Shown piece by piece: positions 9,903 to 18,023 of a stretch of 64,000 nucleotides of DNA. The translations under genes and the position numbers were made by a program. Source of the DNA: a virus; IMG/VR virus record IMGVR_UViG_3300007511_000001, positions 62,001 to 126,000 of that record. One strand, given 5' to 3'. The number at the start of each line of letters is the position of its first letter. Position 1 is the stretch's first letter. The notes below the pieces were generated by a model. That model was given only the letters and a program-made list of their open reading frames with translations. It made no database searches and was not told where the DNA came from.

Positions 9903-10532
9903 ATGCCATTAGATAATGATTATCCAGCAGTAAGTGATTGGACGCAGACATTTACTTCTAGACATGTGGATTCGGATGTAGAGGACGGGGAATTTATTTC
10001 CGGTGAATCTATCGTTGTTGCTGCTTTACAAGATGACGGTAATCCACAAAGTCCGGCTGAATATATTGCTATTGGTTTGTTAGAAACTGGACAACTTAGA
10101 CAGGATAAACAGATTCAACAACTTTTCGAGTTGGGGTCTGCCTTGCCTTATTTCGTACCAGGTCATACTATGATTTCTATGTCATTAAACAGAGTTATGT
10201 TTAATGGTGAATCTCTATTAAGAGTTTTATATGGTGATCGTAGCGCTACTGGCATAAACCCAGCTCCCGGAGCTCAGTTAAGTCTGCACGACGATAGGCA
10301 AGTTGGGTTTTATGTGAATTTAGCTTCTACGTTCTTTAATTCACCTACTACTCTTGGTTTTTTCATGTGTGATAACAATAATAACTTCGTTGGAGGCTTT
10401 GGTCTCGAAGGCTGTTATGTACAAAGCCATGTTTTAGCATTCAGTAGCAGGCAAGTTGTCATTGCAGAAAACGTTGCTATTAGGGCAACTAAGTTGATTG
10501 GATTCAGCACTGCGGTGCCTTCGGGTACTTAA
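9903..10532 (+). CDS. Putative tail tube protein
   Basis: A 209-residue protein directly downstream of the sheath with its own AAAGGAG site, the canonical place of the tail tube gene. Predicted beta-rich, with Gly/Asn-rich loops (FMCDNNNNFVGGF); no membrane segment or enzyme motif. It has only two Ser-Gly pairs, unlike the surface-exposed structural proteins upstream, which fits an internal tube. The family is not recognised from motifs, so the call rests on order and size. Confidence 0.6.
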   Translation: MPLDNDYPAVSDWTQTFTSRHVDSDVEDGEFISGESIVVAALQDDGNPQSPAEYIAIGLLETGQLRQDKQIQQLFELGSALPYFVPGHTMISMSLNRVMFNGESLLRVLYGDRSATGINPAPGAQLSLHDDRQVGFYVNLASTFFNSPTTLGFFMCDNNNNFVGGFGLEGCYVQSHVLAFSSRQVVIAENVAIRATKLIGFSTAVPSGT

Positions 10533-10542
10533 GATAAAAAAG

Positions 10543-10570
10543 AAAGGCGGGTTAATCCCCGCCTTTTTTT
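10543..10570. terminator. Bidirectional rho-independent terminator
   Basis: AAAGGCGGG (10543-10551) pairs with CCCGCCTTT (10558-10566) around a 6-nt loop, with a T run after it and an A-rich run before it. It separates the rightward tail block from the leftward block; the stop of the minus-strand gene lies within the T run. Confidence 0.85.
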
Positions 10571-11399
10571 ATTTTTTATCTTTTATTTCTGGGTCGTATC
10601 TAGCATACAAATCCATAAATTCATCACAATCCCAGCAACGATCACCCCCTATCGCTGTTATAGAATCTCGCATGATACCCTCTTCTTCGTTGTATCTCTT
10701 CTTGCCCTTTGTTGTTGAAAAACCATAGATCTTTATACCTATTTCTGACATTTTGTTGCGCGTTTCTTTAGTAGATTTAAAGAACGACCCGCGAAATGTT
10801 GCGTACTTTGTTATGAATTCTTTTTCTTGTAAGAATCCACCTATACTTATAGCTACTATTTTATAAGTATCATTGTTATCTTTTACATCTTTTAAGCTAT
10901 GATACGCATACTGTGGCCACCGATTTTTGGGGTTAGTTGTGCAACCACATTTTATAGGTGCACCATTTGCTCGGTCTTGTATCCAATATACGATCTCATC
11001 CCACAGCCGTTTATCCATACCAGTTAATAGACAATACTCGTTTAACATATTATTAACTTTAGCCCATACTCCGCCAGCTATAAGGTATTGGAATAGGTTT
11101 GTGTAGCTTTTAAAGCTGAAATCCGTCATGTCAGGTACCGGCCCGTGATTGCTCTTCCTACAGCCTCTTAGATATTCTATACACGCGCTTACGTATGTGA
11201 TGGTAATTGGAGCTCCATTTATTCTTCCATGAGTCTCCGGGCTCTCTGCTGCCCTATTAAGAATTGTTTTCATGGACTCGCCTTTATTCTTGCGAGAACC
11301 AACACTTATTCTTCTATAGTCGCCTTTTTTACGAGTTTCAACTTTTGTAAATGTTACAAAGTCTCTCATCTTCTCGATTTGTTTTTGAAGATTGAACAT
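10569..11399 (-). CDS. Putative GIY-YIG-like (T5orf172-type) protein
   Basis: A 276-residue basic protein. The region IKCGCTTNPKNRWPQY ... IVAISIGGFLQEKEFITKYATFRGSFF has the spacing of a divergent GIY-YIG/T5orf172 domain (Arg in the first helix, Glu in EKEF), but the two Tyr-containing strands are not well preserved, so nuclease activity is uncertain. The ATG at 11399 is preferred over an upstream in-frame TTG. It is the last gene of the leftward block and runs into the shared terminator. Confidence 0.45.
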   Translation of the reverse strand: MFNLQKQIEKMRDFVTFTKVETRKKGDYRRISVGSRKNKGESMKTILNRAAESPETHGRINGAPITITYVSACIEYLRGCRKSNHGPVPDMTDFSFKSYTNLFQYLIAGGVWAKVNNMLNEYCLLTGMDKRLWDEIVYWIQDRANGAPIKCGCTTNPKNRWPQYAYHSLKDVKDNNDTYKIVAISIGGFLQEKEFITKYATFRGSFFKSTKETRNKMSEIGIKIYGFSTTKGKKRYNEEEGIMRDSITAIGGDRCWDCDEFMDLYARYDPEIKDKK

Positions 11400-11431
11400 G
11401 ATAATTTTCTTTCTTATAATTGTTTTTAAAC

Positions 11432-13261
11432 TCAATGAATCCAACAGTCTCCAACATTTGATTCCGCAACCATTGGGACTGTTTTGATTAATTCGTACGC
11501 TGCTTGTACCATCTCATTTTCTATGAGGGCGCAAACTTCGTCTACTTGCGATGCATGTACTTCAACTAAAATTTCATCGTGAACTACATTTATAATTTTT
11601 GCATCAAAATCATTCTCTTCTAGTTTACTCTTTACCCTATACAATGCTATTTTTGTTATCGTTGCATTGCCCCCTTGGAATGGTAGGTTCTTTGCTTCAT
11701 TTGAAGCATGTGCTTTTTCTGATGGTACTCCCCAGTCAGTGTGTGTTAAGTAACGTCTTCTTCCATCTAACGGGCTATAGGCGTACCCATTTTTCTCAGC
11801 ATCTTTTACTAGTTTGTCTAGTAACTCTTTAATAGCCGGGAATTTTTCCCAGAATTGATTTAACAGTTTCTGTGCTTTTCTTTGCTCAATATCTAATTCC
11901 TTAGCTAGGCGGTGCGCGCCCATACCATAAGCAACCCCGAAATTAATTGACTTGGCTTGTTGCCTAAGTTCTTTATATTTTTTCTTAATTACATTATTTT
12001 CAGTCAATTCTTTATACTCTATCTCGAAAATAACCGAAGCGACATAACTATGCAAGTCATAACCTTTTTCAAGTGCTTCCATCCAACCTGCTTCTTGTGA
12101 TAGTTCAGCAATTTCACGAAGTTCGCATCCTGCATAGTCGGCAGCTATTATTTTATAACCATCAGGGGCAACAAAGGCTGCTCGGTATTCACTTGCTCTT
12201 GGTATGTTTTGCATGTTAGGATCGCTGCTGGAATATCTTCCTGTAACGGCTCTTACCTGGTTGAAGTTGGCATGTACGCGCCCGGTATCGGCTCTTACAT
12301 GTTTATCGTAGAATACTGTGCCGTATGTACTTATTTTTTTAGCAGCTTTTCTCCAAGCTAATACTCCAGATACTATTTCGTTACTTGAATATCTTTTTAG
12401 TACCTCATCCCCGGTACCGGGTAAGGCATGTCCTACAGCCTTTTCTAAAACCGGTTTTACCTGCAACGGTGAGCCGTAATTTATCACTTTTTTAAAAGCA
12501 TCCCCGAAATCCAGCTCTCCTTGTGCTGGTTTATCTACTAACGGCTCTACCAACTTATCTAGCTCTATGCGTATTTTTTCTTCTTCTTCCTTAGCTATGG
12601 TTTCCAGCGCTTGCCATTTAACTTTATCTAGCTTAATACCATTAAGTTCCATATCACCGGTAACTGCTATAGCTTGGCATTCTATTTCAAGTAATCTTAA
12701 TACTTTCGGATCTCTTAGTTCTCTTGCGAATCCTAACTGTCTTTTAAATAAGGGGATAAGTACTTCTACATCGTAAGCGGCATATTCTATTTGTTCATCA
12801 GTAAATGTATCACCATAAGACATATCCTGAAAAGATGATCTCTCTTCTTTGGACATTGGTCTATTTTCAGGTAACCACCTTTCTACTAGATCTGCTAAAC
12901 CGAAGCCTTTTTGCCTCCTACCCTTATTGAGAATATGTTCAATTATAAAGGTATCTCTCATATGCTTTAGCTCTACGCCAAAGTTTGTTTTGATCATTTT
13001 ATAATCAAATTTTATATTCTGTCCTATCCATCTTATTTTTGGGTGGGCTAAGAATTCGCCAAGTTTAATATATTCTAAAGCACTAAGCCGAGCAACATCG
13101 AATACGTATTGGTGTTCGACGGTGCCGGCTTGTACTAAAAGTATTTTATCTGTTAATGCATCAAGTCCTGTAGTTTCTGTGTCTAGCCCTAGTGCTGGAT
13201 ATTTATCCAGCCAGTCTAGTGCGGCTTGTAGCTCTTTTCCATTACGTACTTCATATTTCAT
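11432..13261 (-). CDS. Family A DNA polymerase (PolA type)
   Basis: 609 residues: a 3'-5' exonuclease domain at ~20-190 (GLDTETTGLD, YAAYDVEVL) and a polymerase domain from ~290. Motif A is DYAGCELR with the catalytic Asp at 375, a departure from the usual DYSQIELR. Motif B has K437 and F441 (RQQAKSINFGVAYG), and motif C is VVHDE (H561-E563). There is no 5' nuclease domain. It presumably replicates the phage genome. The 5' end overlaps the sigma gene by 11 nt, implying coupled translation. Confidence 0.95.
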   Translation of the reverse strand: MKYEVRNGKELQAALDWLDKYPALGLDTETTGLDALTDKILLVQAGTVEHQYVFDVARLSALEYIKLGEFLAHPKIRWIGQNIKFDYKMIKTNFGVELKHMRDTFIIEHILNKGRRQKGFGLADLVERWLPENRPMSKEERSSFQDMSYGDTFTDEQIEYAAYDVEVLIPLFKRQLGFARELRDPKVLRLLEIECQAIAVTGDMELNGIKLDKVKWQALETIAKEEEEKIRIELDKLVEPLVDKPAQGELDFGDAFKKVINYGSPLQVKPVLEKAVGHALPGTGDEVLKRYSSNEIVSGVLAWRKAAKKISTYGTVFYDKHVRADTGRVHANFNQVRAVTGRYSSSDPNMQNIPRASEYRAAFVAPDGYKIIAADYAGCELREIAELSQEAGWMEALEKGYDLHSYVASVIFEIEYKELTENNVIKKKYKELRQQAKSINFGVAYGMGAHRLAKELDIEQRKAQKLLNQFWEKFPAIKELLDKLVKDAEKNGYAYSPLDGRRRYLTHTDWGVPSEKAHASNEAKNLPFQGGNATITKIALYRVKSKLEENDFDAKIINVVHDEILVEVHASQVDEVCALIENEMVQAAYELIKTVPMVAESNVGDCWIH

Positions 13262-14069
13262 CTATAAATTCTTTTAATTGGTTGTCTTGATCTTCAGCCA
13301 GCTTTTCTAGAACGGCTTTCTTTATTTGTCTTACCCGTTCTCTGGTAATTCCGAATAAATTACCTATCTCTTCTAGAGTAAGGGGGTGTATATCAGCTAT
13401 ACCATAGTATAGTCTTAAAATATCCTTTTCTCTAGGCTCTAACTCGCGTATAACGCGCTCTACCTGGTTAAGTTTTTCGTCCTGTTGGAGAAAATATTCT
13501 GGTCCGGGTTCTTCTGACTGTATAGTATCTTTTAATTCAACACCATCCTGGTTTGGATCATATAAACTTATAGGAGTTAAACTTCCGTGTAATAATTCAA
13601 AGGTATCGACAGATTTGCCAAGCTCATCTTGAATCTCTGTGGCAGTTGGAGTTCTCCCCAAGTTTTTAGATAGTGCTTCTAGTTTATTTTTATATTTACT
13701 TATATCTATATTTTTATTAGCTGGTAACCTAATAAGGCGGCTTTGATCAGCTATAAATTTCAAGATAGATTGTCGTATCCACCAAGTGGCATACGTTATT
13801 AATCTGAATCCGCGGAAGGGGTCGAAGCGCTCTACGGCTACTATTAGTCCCTCGTTTCCAGCTTGTATAAGATCGTCTAGGTCTAGTTTTGGTCCTTCGT
13901 ATTTCTTCGCTAGTGTAATAACATAGCGTAAATTGCATACGATTAGGCGTTCTTTAGATGGCGGATCCTGGTCTTCGTTATACTTCAGTGCTAATTCTAA
14001 TTCCTTTTCAGGGGTTAGTAGCGGGTAACCAGATATTTGACGTAGGTATATTTTTATATTATTATCCAT
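13251..14069 (-). CDS. Sigma70-family RNA polymerase sigma factor
   Basis: 272 residues with a near-complete group 1/2-type sigma: region 1.2 (IKIYLRQISGYPLLT), regions 2.1-2.4 (IVCNLRYVITLAKKY, DLIQAGNEGL, TYATWWIRQSI), region 3 (GRTPTATEIQDEL) and region 4.2 helix-turn-helix (TLEEIGNLFGITRERVRQIKK). Such full-length bacterial-style sigmas are less common in phages than small T4 gp55-like ones. It would direct host core polymerase to phage promoters (inference). It sits between polA and a degenerate phosphoesterase with short overlaps on both sides. Confidence 0.93.
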   Translation of the reverse strand: MDNNIKIYLRQISGYPLLTPEKELELALKYNEDQDPPSKERLIVCNLRYVITLAKKYEGPKLDLDDLIQAGNEGLIVAVERFDPFRGFRLITYATWWIRQSILKFIADQSRLIRLPANKNIDISKYKNKLEALSKNLGRTPTATEIQDELGKSVDTFELLHGSLTPISLYDPNQDGVELKDTIQSEEPGPEYFLQQDEKLNQVERVIRELEPREKDILRLYYGIADIHPLTLEEIGNLFGITRERVRQIKKAVLEKLAEDQDNQLKEFIDEI

Positions 14070-14568
14070 TAGTGATCCCTCTTAATATTTCTGTGAAGGG
14101 CACAGGCGTGTTTTTCCATAGGCTTTGATCTACATTTATAACCGTCTTTTTAAGAAGGTACATGTAATCATGGCCTACTATTCGCTGTCCTGCATATTTA
14201 TGGGTCCAATCGCTATCTGCTTCACCAACTACTTCAGGTTTGTTAGAGTCAGTTAAGTTTTCAGCAGAGGTATTTAAGACACATAGAACTTTTTTATCCG
14301 GGTTTTTGCGTTGGGAAAAAGTAAGATCATCATAAAGAAACAAGTTTTTAAATTTAGTTCCTTTTAGGTCTGAATTTGAACTGTTTGTAATATATACAGT
14401 TAGACCATTTAAAACGCTCTGAAAGTATTCAATATTATCTTTTGCAAATTCCCCTATATGTATCACCATATCTCCCCTGCCGACAGCTTTGTTCCAGTTT
14501 TCTACAAGTCTATCTGAAGATTTCTTATCAGACATTGAAAACTTTGCGTTGCCCACTATAAATATCAT
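14062..14568 (-). CDS. Degenerate calcineurin-like phosphoesterase (pseudoenzyme)
   Basis: 168 residues that align along their length with the intact phosphoesterase at 43003-43560: ENWNKAVGRGDMVIHIGEFA versus QNWNEVVKPNDTVWFLGDFA. The metal-binding residues are gone: the DxH motif became VGNAKFS, GNHD became SSNSD, and GHSHG became GHDYM. It therefore probably keeps the fold without hydrolysis and may bind nucleotide or protein (inference). The reading frame is intact, so it is not a simple pseudogene. It overlaps the sigma gene start by 8 nt. Confidence 0.65.
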   Translation of the reverse strand: MIFIVGNAKFSMSDKKSSDRLVENWNKAVGRGDMVIHIGEFAKDNIEYFQSVLNGLTVYITNSSNSDLKGTKFKNLFLYDDLTFSQRKNPDKKVLCVLNTSAENLTDSNKPEVVGEADSDWTHKYAGQRIVGHDYMYLLKKTVINVDQSLWKNTPVPFTEILRGITNG

Positions 14569-14864
14569 TAATTAGCTTTTTCCTCAAAGAAAGAGGGATC
14601 AGTGTCGTCATCTAATTCTATACCATATTCGTCAATATATTCTTTTGTGAGAGTAAACAGAGCGGGGCGCAAGATAGCTAATGTTGCTGACAGCGCTTCT
14701 TTTTCTGATAGCATTTCGCCTGTTTCTTCATCGGTTACTAATTGTTCATTCACTTCAACTTTAATATTTCTGTCGGGCGTTAAATATATTTGTATTGCTA
14801 TCACATCTTCGTCTGTTACATCGCCCTGGTCTGTAAAGTCTTCGTTAATATTTTCTTTTGCCAT
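14568..14864 (-). CDS. Small acidic hypothetical protein
   Basis: 98 residues, strongly acidic (many Asp/Glu in EDFTDQGDVTDEDV and ELDDDTDPSFFEEKAN). No membrane segment or known motif. It starts behind AGGAGACTC and shares one base with the next gene. High negative charge would allow DNA mimicry, but nothing in the sequence proves it. Confidence 0.7.
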   Translation of the reverse strand: MAKENINEDFTDQGDVTDEDVIAIQIYLTPDRNIKVEVNEQLVTDEETGEMLSEKEALSATLAILRPALFTLTKEYIDEYGIELDDDTDPSFFEEKAN

Positions 14865-14871
14865 GAGTCTC

Positions 14872-15582
14872 CTAGTGCTTTATAAATACTACATCTTTAA
14901 CGGTCTTTCCGCTAAAGCATAACTTACATTTTTCACATGCCCCAGCCATTTCGGCTTTGCCGTTGGTGGCTGGACATACAAATGATCTCTTGGGCAGGTC
15001 TTTATCCTTGTCCCAAGGGCCGTAAGCTAATTTAAGCTTATACTTTGTGGCAAATTTCTTTGCCTCTACTATATTATAATCATCTATTGATACAAGTAAA
15101 CTAAAGTTGGGTAACTTTACTATATTCTTATACCCTAAATTAAACGATCTTGTATAAGCCCAGAATGTAACATCAGGGCGAGACTTAATAACTTCTATCC
15201 AAACGGATATTGAAAATTGACTGTGGAAATCTCCGGATTCGTGTATACGGAATATCTTTGCTTTTTTAGGTATCATTTTACCCAAAGAATCAGCGCAAGG
15301 TTTGATACCTTTTTTACCCAAGGCTTCAAACTGCACCAACAAATTCCAATTCATTAGAAAGAGAGACTGTACGTTATAGAACACATGTCTTCCTTTCATG
15401 GCATAACAACCTTCACAGGCTTTTGTTTCGCCAGGACAGGAATACTGCGCACTCGCGGGAAGCGAGAAAGCGCATCCTTTAGTCTTAGATATTTTCTCCG
15501 GGGAAGATGCTTTAAATTTATCTATAACAGTTCCACATTTAGCTAAACTGTTCATTTTATTAATATATGTATTAGTTATCAT
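14872..15582 (-). CDS. GP88-like cysteine-rich protein
   Basis: 236 residues with conserved cysteine clusters: CPGETKACEGCYAMKG near 49-64 and C-x-x-C pairs near the C terminus (CEKCKLCFSG), plus RIHESGDFHS and FWAYTRS. This is the pattern I associate with the phage GP88 family (mycobacteriophage gene 88-like). Its biochemical role is not established; the cysteines suggest a metal or Fe-S site (inference). It is monocistronic-looking on the right, with a 50-nt gap containing a small hairpin. Confidence 0.65.
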   Translation of the reverse strand: MITNTYINKMNSLAKCGTVIDKFKASSPEKISKTKGCAFSLPASAQYSCPGETKACEGCYAMKGRHVFYNVQSLFLMNWNLLVQFEALGKKGIKPCADSLGKMIPKKAKIFRIHESGDFHSQFSISVWIEVIKSRPDVTFWAYTRSFNLGYKNIVKLPNFSLLVSIDDYNIVEAKKFATKYKLKLAYGPWDKDKDLPKRSFVCPATNGKAEMAGACEKCKLCFSGKTVKDVVFIKH

Positions 15583-15631
15583 TGTTGTCCTTGTAGTTAA
15601 GTGTATTAAACACTTAAACTTACACTAGGAC

Positions 15632-16111
15632 TTAAACATCGTCTTCGTCTTTGTTTTTCTTATATGTTGGTTTATTAAGCAAATCGCTTATTCTTGTATT
15701 CATTATGCTTTTTTCGAAAGCGTCGTTTGCTTCCCTAACTGCGTCTATTGCCTGGTCACCAAATTCAAATGTTCTTGAGGTAGTACCCCCACCGCCATAA
15801 ATTTCAGGGGGCGAATCAGGCGGATCCCAGGTTTTCATACCAGGATCATGTCCTAATTTTTTAAACATCTCTTCTAGTTCGTTATTTGTTATTACCTCGG
15901 GGGAAGCTTTTTTAATTATTTCCATTAATTCATTAATTATCTTAGCTTTGTCGTCTACTAAAGGCATCGTTAATTCTATTCCCTCCCGCGCCCCTGCAAG
16001 CTCTAAAACATCCATTAATAATAATTCACAAAGAGCTTTAGCCCAATCTGGGATATCTGGATACTCTGCCCCTTCTATATAATCTTTTGTATAATCGCCG
16101 TATTCATTCAT
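15632..16111 (-). CDS. NEYG-tag small protein 1
   Basis: 159 residues from the ATG at 16111. The N terminus NEYGDYTKDYIEG is shared with four neighbouring genes. Residues ~20-75 also align with the paralogue at 16667-17068 (CELLLMDVLELAGAREGIEL versus SELLLMGAASVGLSLSEGFV), showing duplication. The C-terminal half is unlike its paralogue (Gly-rich linker, then a helical acidic end). The start codon overlaps the stop of the previous gene, so translation is probably coupled. Function unknown; see the finding on the shared tag. Confidence 0.65.
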   Translation of the reverse strand: MNEYGDYTKDYIEGAEYPDIPDWAKALCELLLMDVLELAGAREGIELTMPLVDDKAKIINELMEIIKKASPEVITNNELEEMFKKLGHDPGMKTWDPPDSPPEIYGGGGTTSRTFEFGDQAIDAVREANDAFEKSIMNTRISDLLNKPTYKKNKDEDDV

Positions 16112-16331
16112 TGTTATCACTTGCTAATCTAGTAGTTACATTTAGGTAGGATACCGGGGCAGGCAATTTACAAGTCATGGTAATATTTAAGGTGGAGCCA
16201 GACATCGTTGCTTCGGAAAAACTAAATTGAGGAGTGCCTGCGCTTATACCAGACATTGTGAAAGCATAAGCCGGTTCTGGGGCTTCTTTGCCTTCGACAA
16301 AGTTTTCTATATAATTTCCATACTCATTCAT
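16104..16331 (-). CDS. NEYG-tag small protein 2
   Basis: 75 residues from the ATG at 16331: NEYGNYIENFVEG followed by a short beta-rich Ser/Thr domain (TMSGISAGTPQFSFSEA, LNITMTC) resembling the C terminus of the paralogue at 16667. The module after the tag thus differs between members. Start and stop overlap both neighbours. No known family recognised. Confidence 0.6.
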   Translation of the reverse strand: MNEYGNYIENFVEGKEAPEPAYAFTMSGISAGTPQFSFSEATMSGSTLNITMTCKLPAPVSYLNVTTRLASDNNE

Positions 16332-16663
16332 GATTACTTTGCCCAATAACTGGTTTTAAAGCTGGTAAACTATCAACCTCTATTACTTGTTGCACAGAAA
16401 TTTCTTCTTTACCAATTTTTGCGCTAACGGTTACTCGAACGAATCGTCTTTCTTGTGACTCCATACCGGGCACATCATATTGCTCTATTTTGATATTCTG
16501 GCCCATATCTATCTGCTCCAATGCCCAACTCTTCAGGTCTTCTTTCATTCTATTTAATACATAATAAGCTCTTCCTTCTATGGCCTTTAACTCATTATCA
16601 GAAAAAAAATGGCGATTCTCCCTCCACAAACTTTTCTGTGTAGTCTCCGTATTCGTTACTCAT
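16324..16663 (-). CDS. NEYG-tag small protein 3, frameshifted at a T8 run
   Basis: The ATG at 16663 opens NEYGDYTEKFVEGESPFF and then reaches a stop just after a run of eight T (minus strand; A run at 16602-16609). The continuation NELKAIEGRAYYVLNRM to the stop at 16324 lies in another frame. Removing one T joins them into one protein of about 112 residues with the same tag as its neighbours. The 101-residue reading frame starting at 16629 in the second frame would be an incomplete version. This could be a sequencing error, a phase-variable tract or programmed slippage. Confidence 0.6.
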
Positions 16664-16666
16664 GGT

Positions 16667-17068
16667 TTAGGACTCCGCATCTGTATAGGTTACAGCTGGT
16701 CCAGCGTTAGTATTCCAAGTGTATGTTATACTACCATCTATTGCGTTGGAGCTGTAGGATGTCCATATTGCCCCAGCTGCAGGTTGAGTGGTAATCATGC
16801 CAGAGTAGCCAAATGCAATATCTGTTACCGAGACTGGTGGTACTATTTCATTTAATTTTTTTATTAATTCATTTATTTTATCTTTGTTGGGATCATCTTT
16901 ATCTACCTCAGCTAACGATATTACGAAACCCTCACTGAGTGATAAGCCTACACTAGCTGCCCCCATCAGTAACAGCTCACTTAATATTTGTTTATCTTCG
17001 CTTAACTCAAGGAAATCTTCTCCTTCTATGAAGCGCTCTAAATAATTTCCGTATTCGTTTTCACTCAT
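16667..17068 (-). CDS. NEYG-tag small protein 4
   Basis: 133 residues beginning SENEYGNYLERFIEG. Residues ~20-80 are homologous to protein 1, while residues ~85-133 form a beta-rich, Ser/Thr-rich end (GYSGMITTQPAAGAIW) similar in style to protein 2, so the family looks modular. Its ATG overlaps the stop of the gene at 17061. No enzymatic motif. Confidence 0.65.
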   Translation of the reverse strand: MSENEYGNYLERFIEGEDFLELSEDKQILSELLLMGAASVGLSLSEGFVISLAEVDKDDPNKDKINELIKKLNEIVPPVSVTDIAFGYSGMITTQPAAGAIWTSYSSNAIDGSITYTWNTNAGPAVTYTDAES

Positions 17069-17303
17069 CTATTTCCCAAATGTCCATGTTAAATTTTGCT
17101 TGAAATTCTTTCTCCATAGCTCCTATGCAACTGTTTGTGTGGATTGTTAGGTCGTTATCATGCGCGTTTTTTAAGTCCTTGGCAAGCAACTCTCGCATTT
17201 TTCTGTAAGTAGTAGTTTCCCCTTTCCAGGTTAGCACCTCACAATTAAAGTTTAGTGGGCTGCCTTCAGTATATTCATTTATATAATTTCCGTATTCATT
17301 CAT
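17061..17303 (-). CDS. NEYG-tag small protein 5
   Basis: 80 residues: NEYGNYINEYTEG followed by a different, mostly helical domain (YRKMRELLAKDLKNAH) and an acidic C terminus. Overlaps neighbours at both ends. Only the N-terminal tag links it to the other four genes. Confidence 0.65.
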   Translation of the reverse strand: MNEYGNYINEYTEGSPLNFNCEVLTWKGETTTYRKMRELLAKDLKNAHDNDLTIHTNSCIGAMEKEFQAKFNMDIWEIDE

Positions 17304-17512
17304 GTTCTATTACGTTTGAATACTTTAAATAGGCTTCCAAAAGCTTGTTCGTTACCCATAAAGCAAAATGACCATCTAGTATTTTCCAGCTCTGTTACCT
17401 CTTGTCTAAAATCCTTCTGACCAATACCTTCGGTTGATACCATTGCGTATTCAACGCCTTTGTTTAATTCTCTGATCTTTTTATTTATATAAAATTCTAC
17501 TAATTCACTCAT
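17300..17512 (-). CDS. Small GVEY-domain protein, paralogue of next gene
   Basis: 70 residues. The segment GVEYAMVSTEG ... LENTRWSFCFMGN matches GVEYRAVNHRD ... LEKEKWIFAFNML in the adjacent gene, indicating tandem duplication. Basic C terminus. Function unknown. Confidence 0.6.
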   Translation of the reverse strand: MSELVEFYINKKIRELNKGVEYAMVSTEGIGQKDFRQEVTELENTRWSFCFMGNEQAFGSLFKVFKRNRT

Positions 17513-17976
17513 TGTTTAATTCTCATATATACGTGATAGTTTGTTAGACTCCCATCTAGCATATTAAAAGCAAAGATCCATTTTTCTTTCTCTAGCTTTT
17601 CTAGTAAATTTTTAAGATCGTGATCCCTATGATTTACCGCTCTATACTCTACCCCATTCATAAGAACACCAAGAAATTCGGTAAGTTTTTGCTCTATAGT
17701 TGCTTCAATATTCTTTTTTAGCTCTCGTGGTTTTATTTCGTGAGTACCAGCTAATTTTTTTATTAAACGATTAGAAGAAGCCTCAGTCATTTTTATTTCA
17801 TCAGTTTCTGGCTCTTCTTTAACCTTTTTTGGGGATTTAGCAGTACCTTTAACTGGTGATTTTTTCTTGGCAGTTTTAGCTGGTTTCTTCTTGGCGGCCT
17901 CTCTTCGTTCAAGAGCCTCCTCGGCTGATAATCCTAGTTTTATTTCTTCTTTTGTTCGTCTAAATTTCTTGGCCAC
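17509..17976 (-). CDS. Lys-rich GVEY-domain protein
   Basis: 155 residues. The N-terminal ~60 residues are an Ala/Lys/Pro-rich tail (AAKKKPAKTAKKKSPVKG) like histone H1 or nucleoid-protein tails, suggesting nucleic-acid binding. The C-terminal ~60 residues are the GVEY domain shared with the next gene. First gene after a terminator, with a GGAGG site. A DNA-condensing or virion-packaged role is possible but not shown. Confidence 0.6.
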   Translation of the reverse strand: MAKKFRRTKEEIKLGLSAEEALERREAAKKKPAKTAKKKSPVKGTAKSPKKVKEEPETDEIKMTEASSNRLIKKLAGTHEIKPRELKKNIEATIEQKLTEFLGVLMNGVEYRAVNHRDHDLKNLLEKLEKEKWIFAFNMLDGSLTNYHVYMRIKQ

Positions 17977-17987
17977 TTATCCTCCTA

Positions 17988-18015
17988 TTAAAAAAAGGGG
18001 TACACGCAGTACCCC
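17988..18015 (-). terminator. Rho-independent terminator after the E1-like gene
   Basis: GGGGTAC (17997-18003) pairs with GTACCCC (18009-18015). On the minus strand a T7 run follows, just before the Lys-rich gene. It closes the JAB/E1 transcript. Confidence 0.8.
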
Positions 18016-18023
18016 ATATCATG

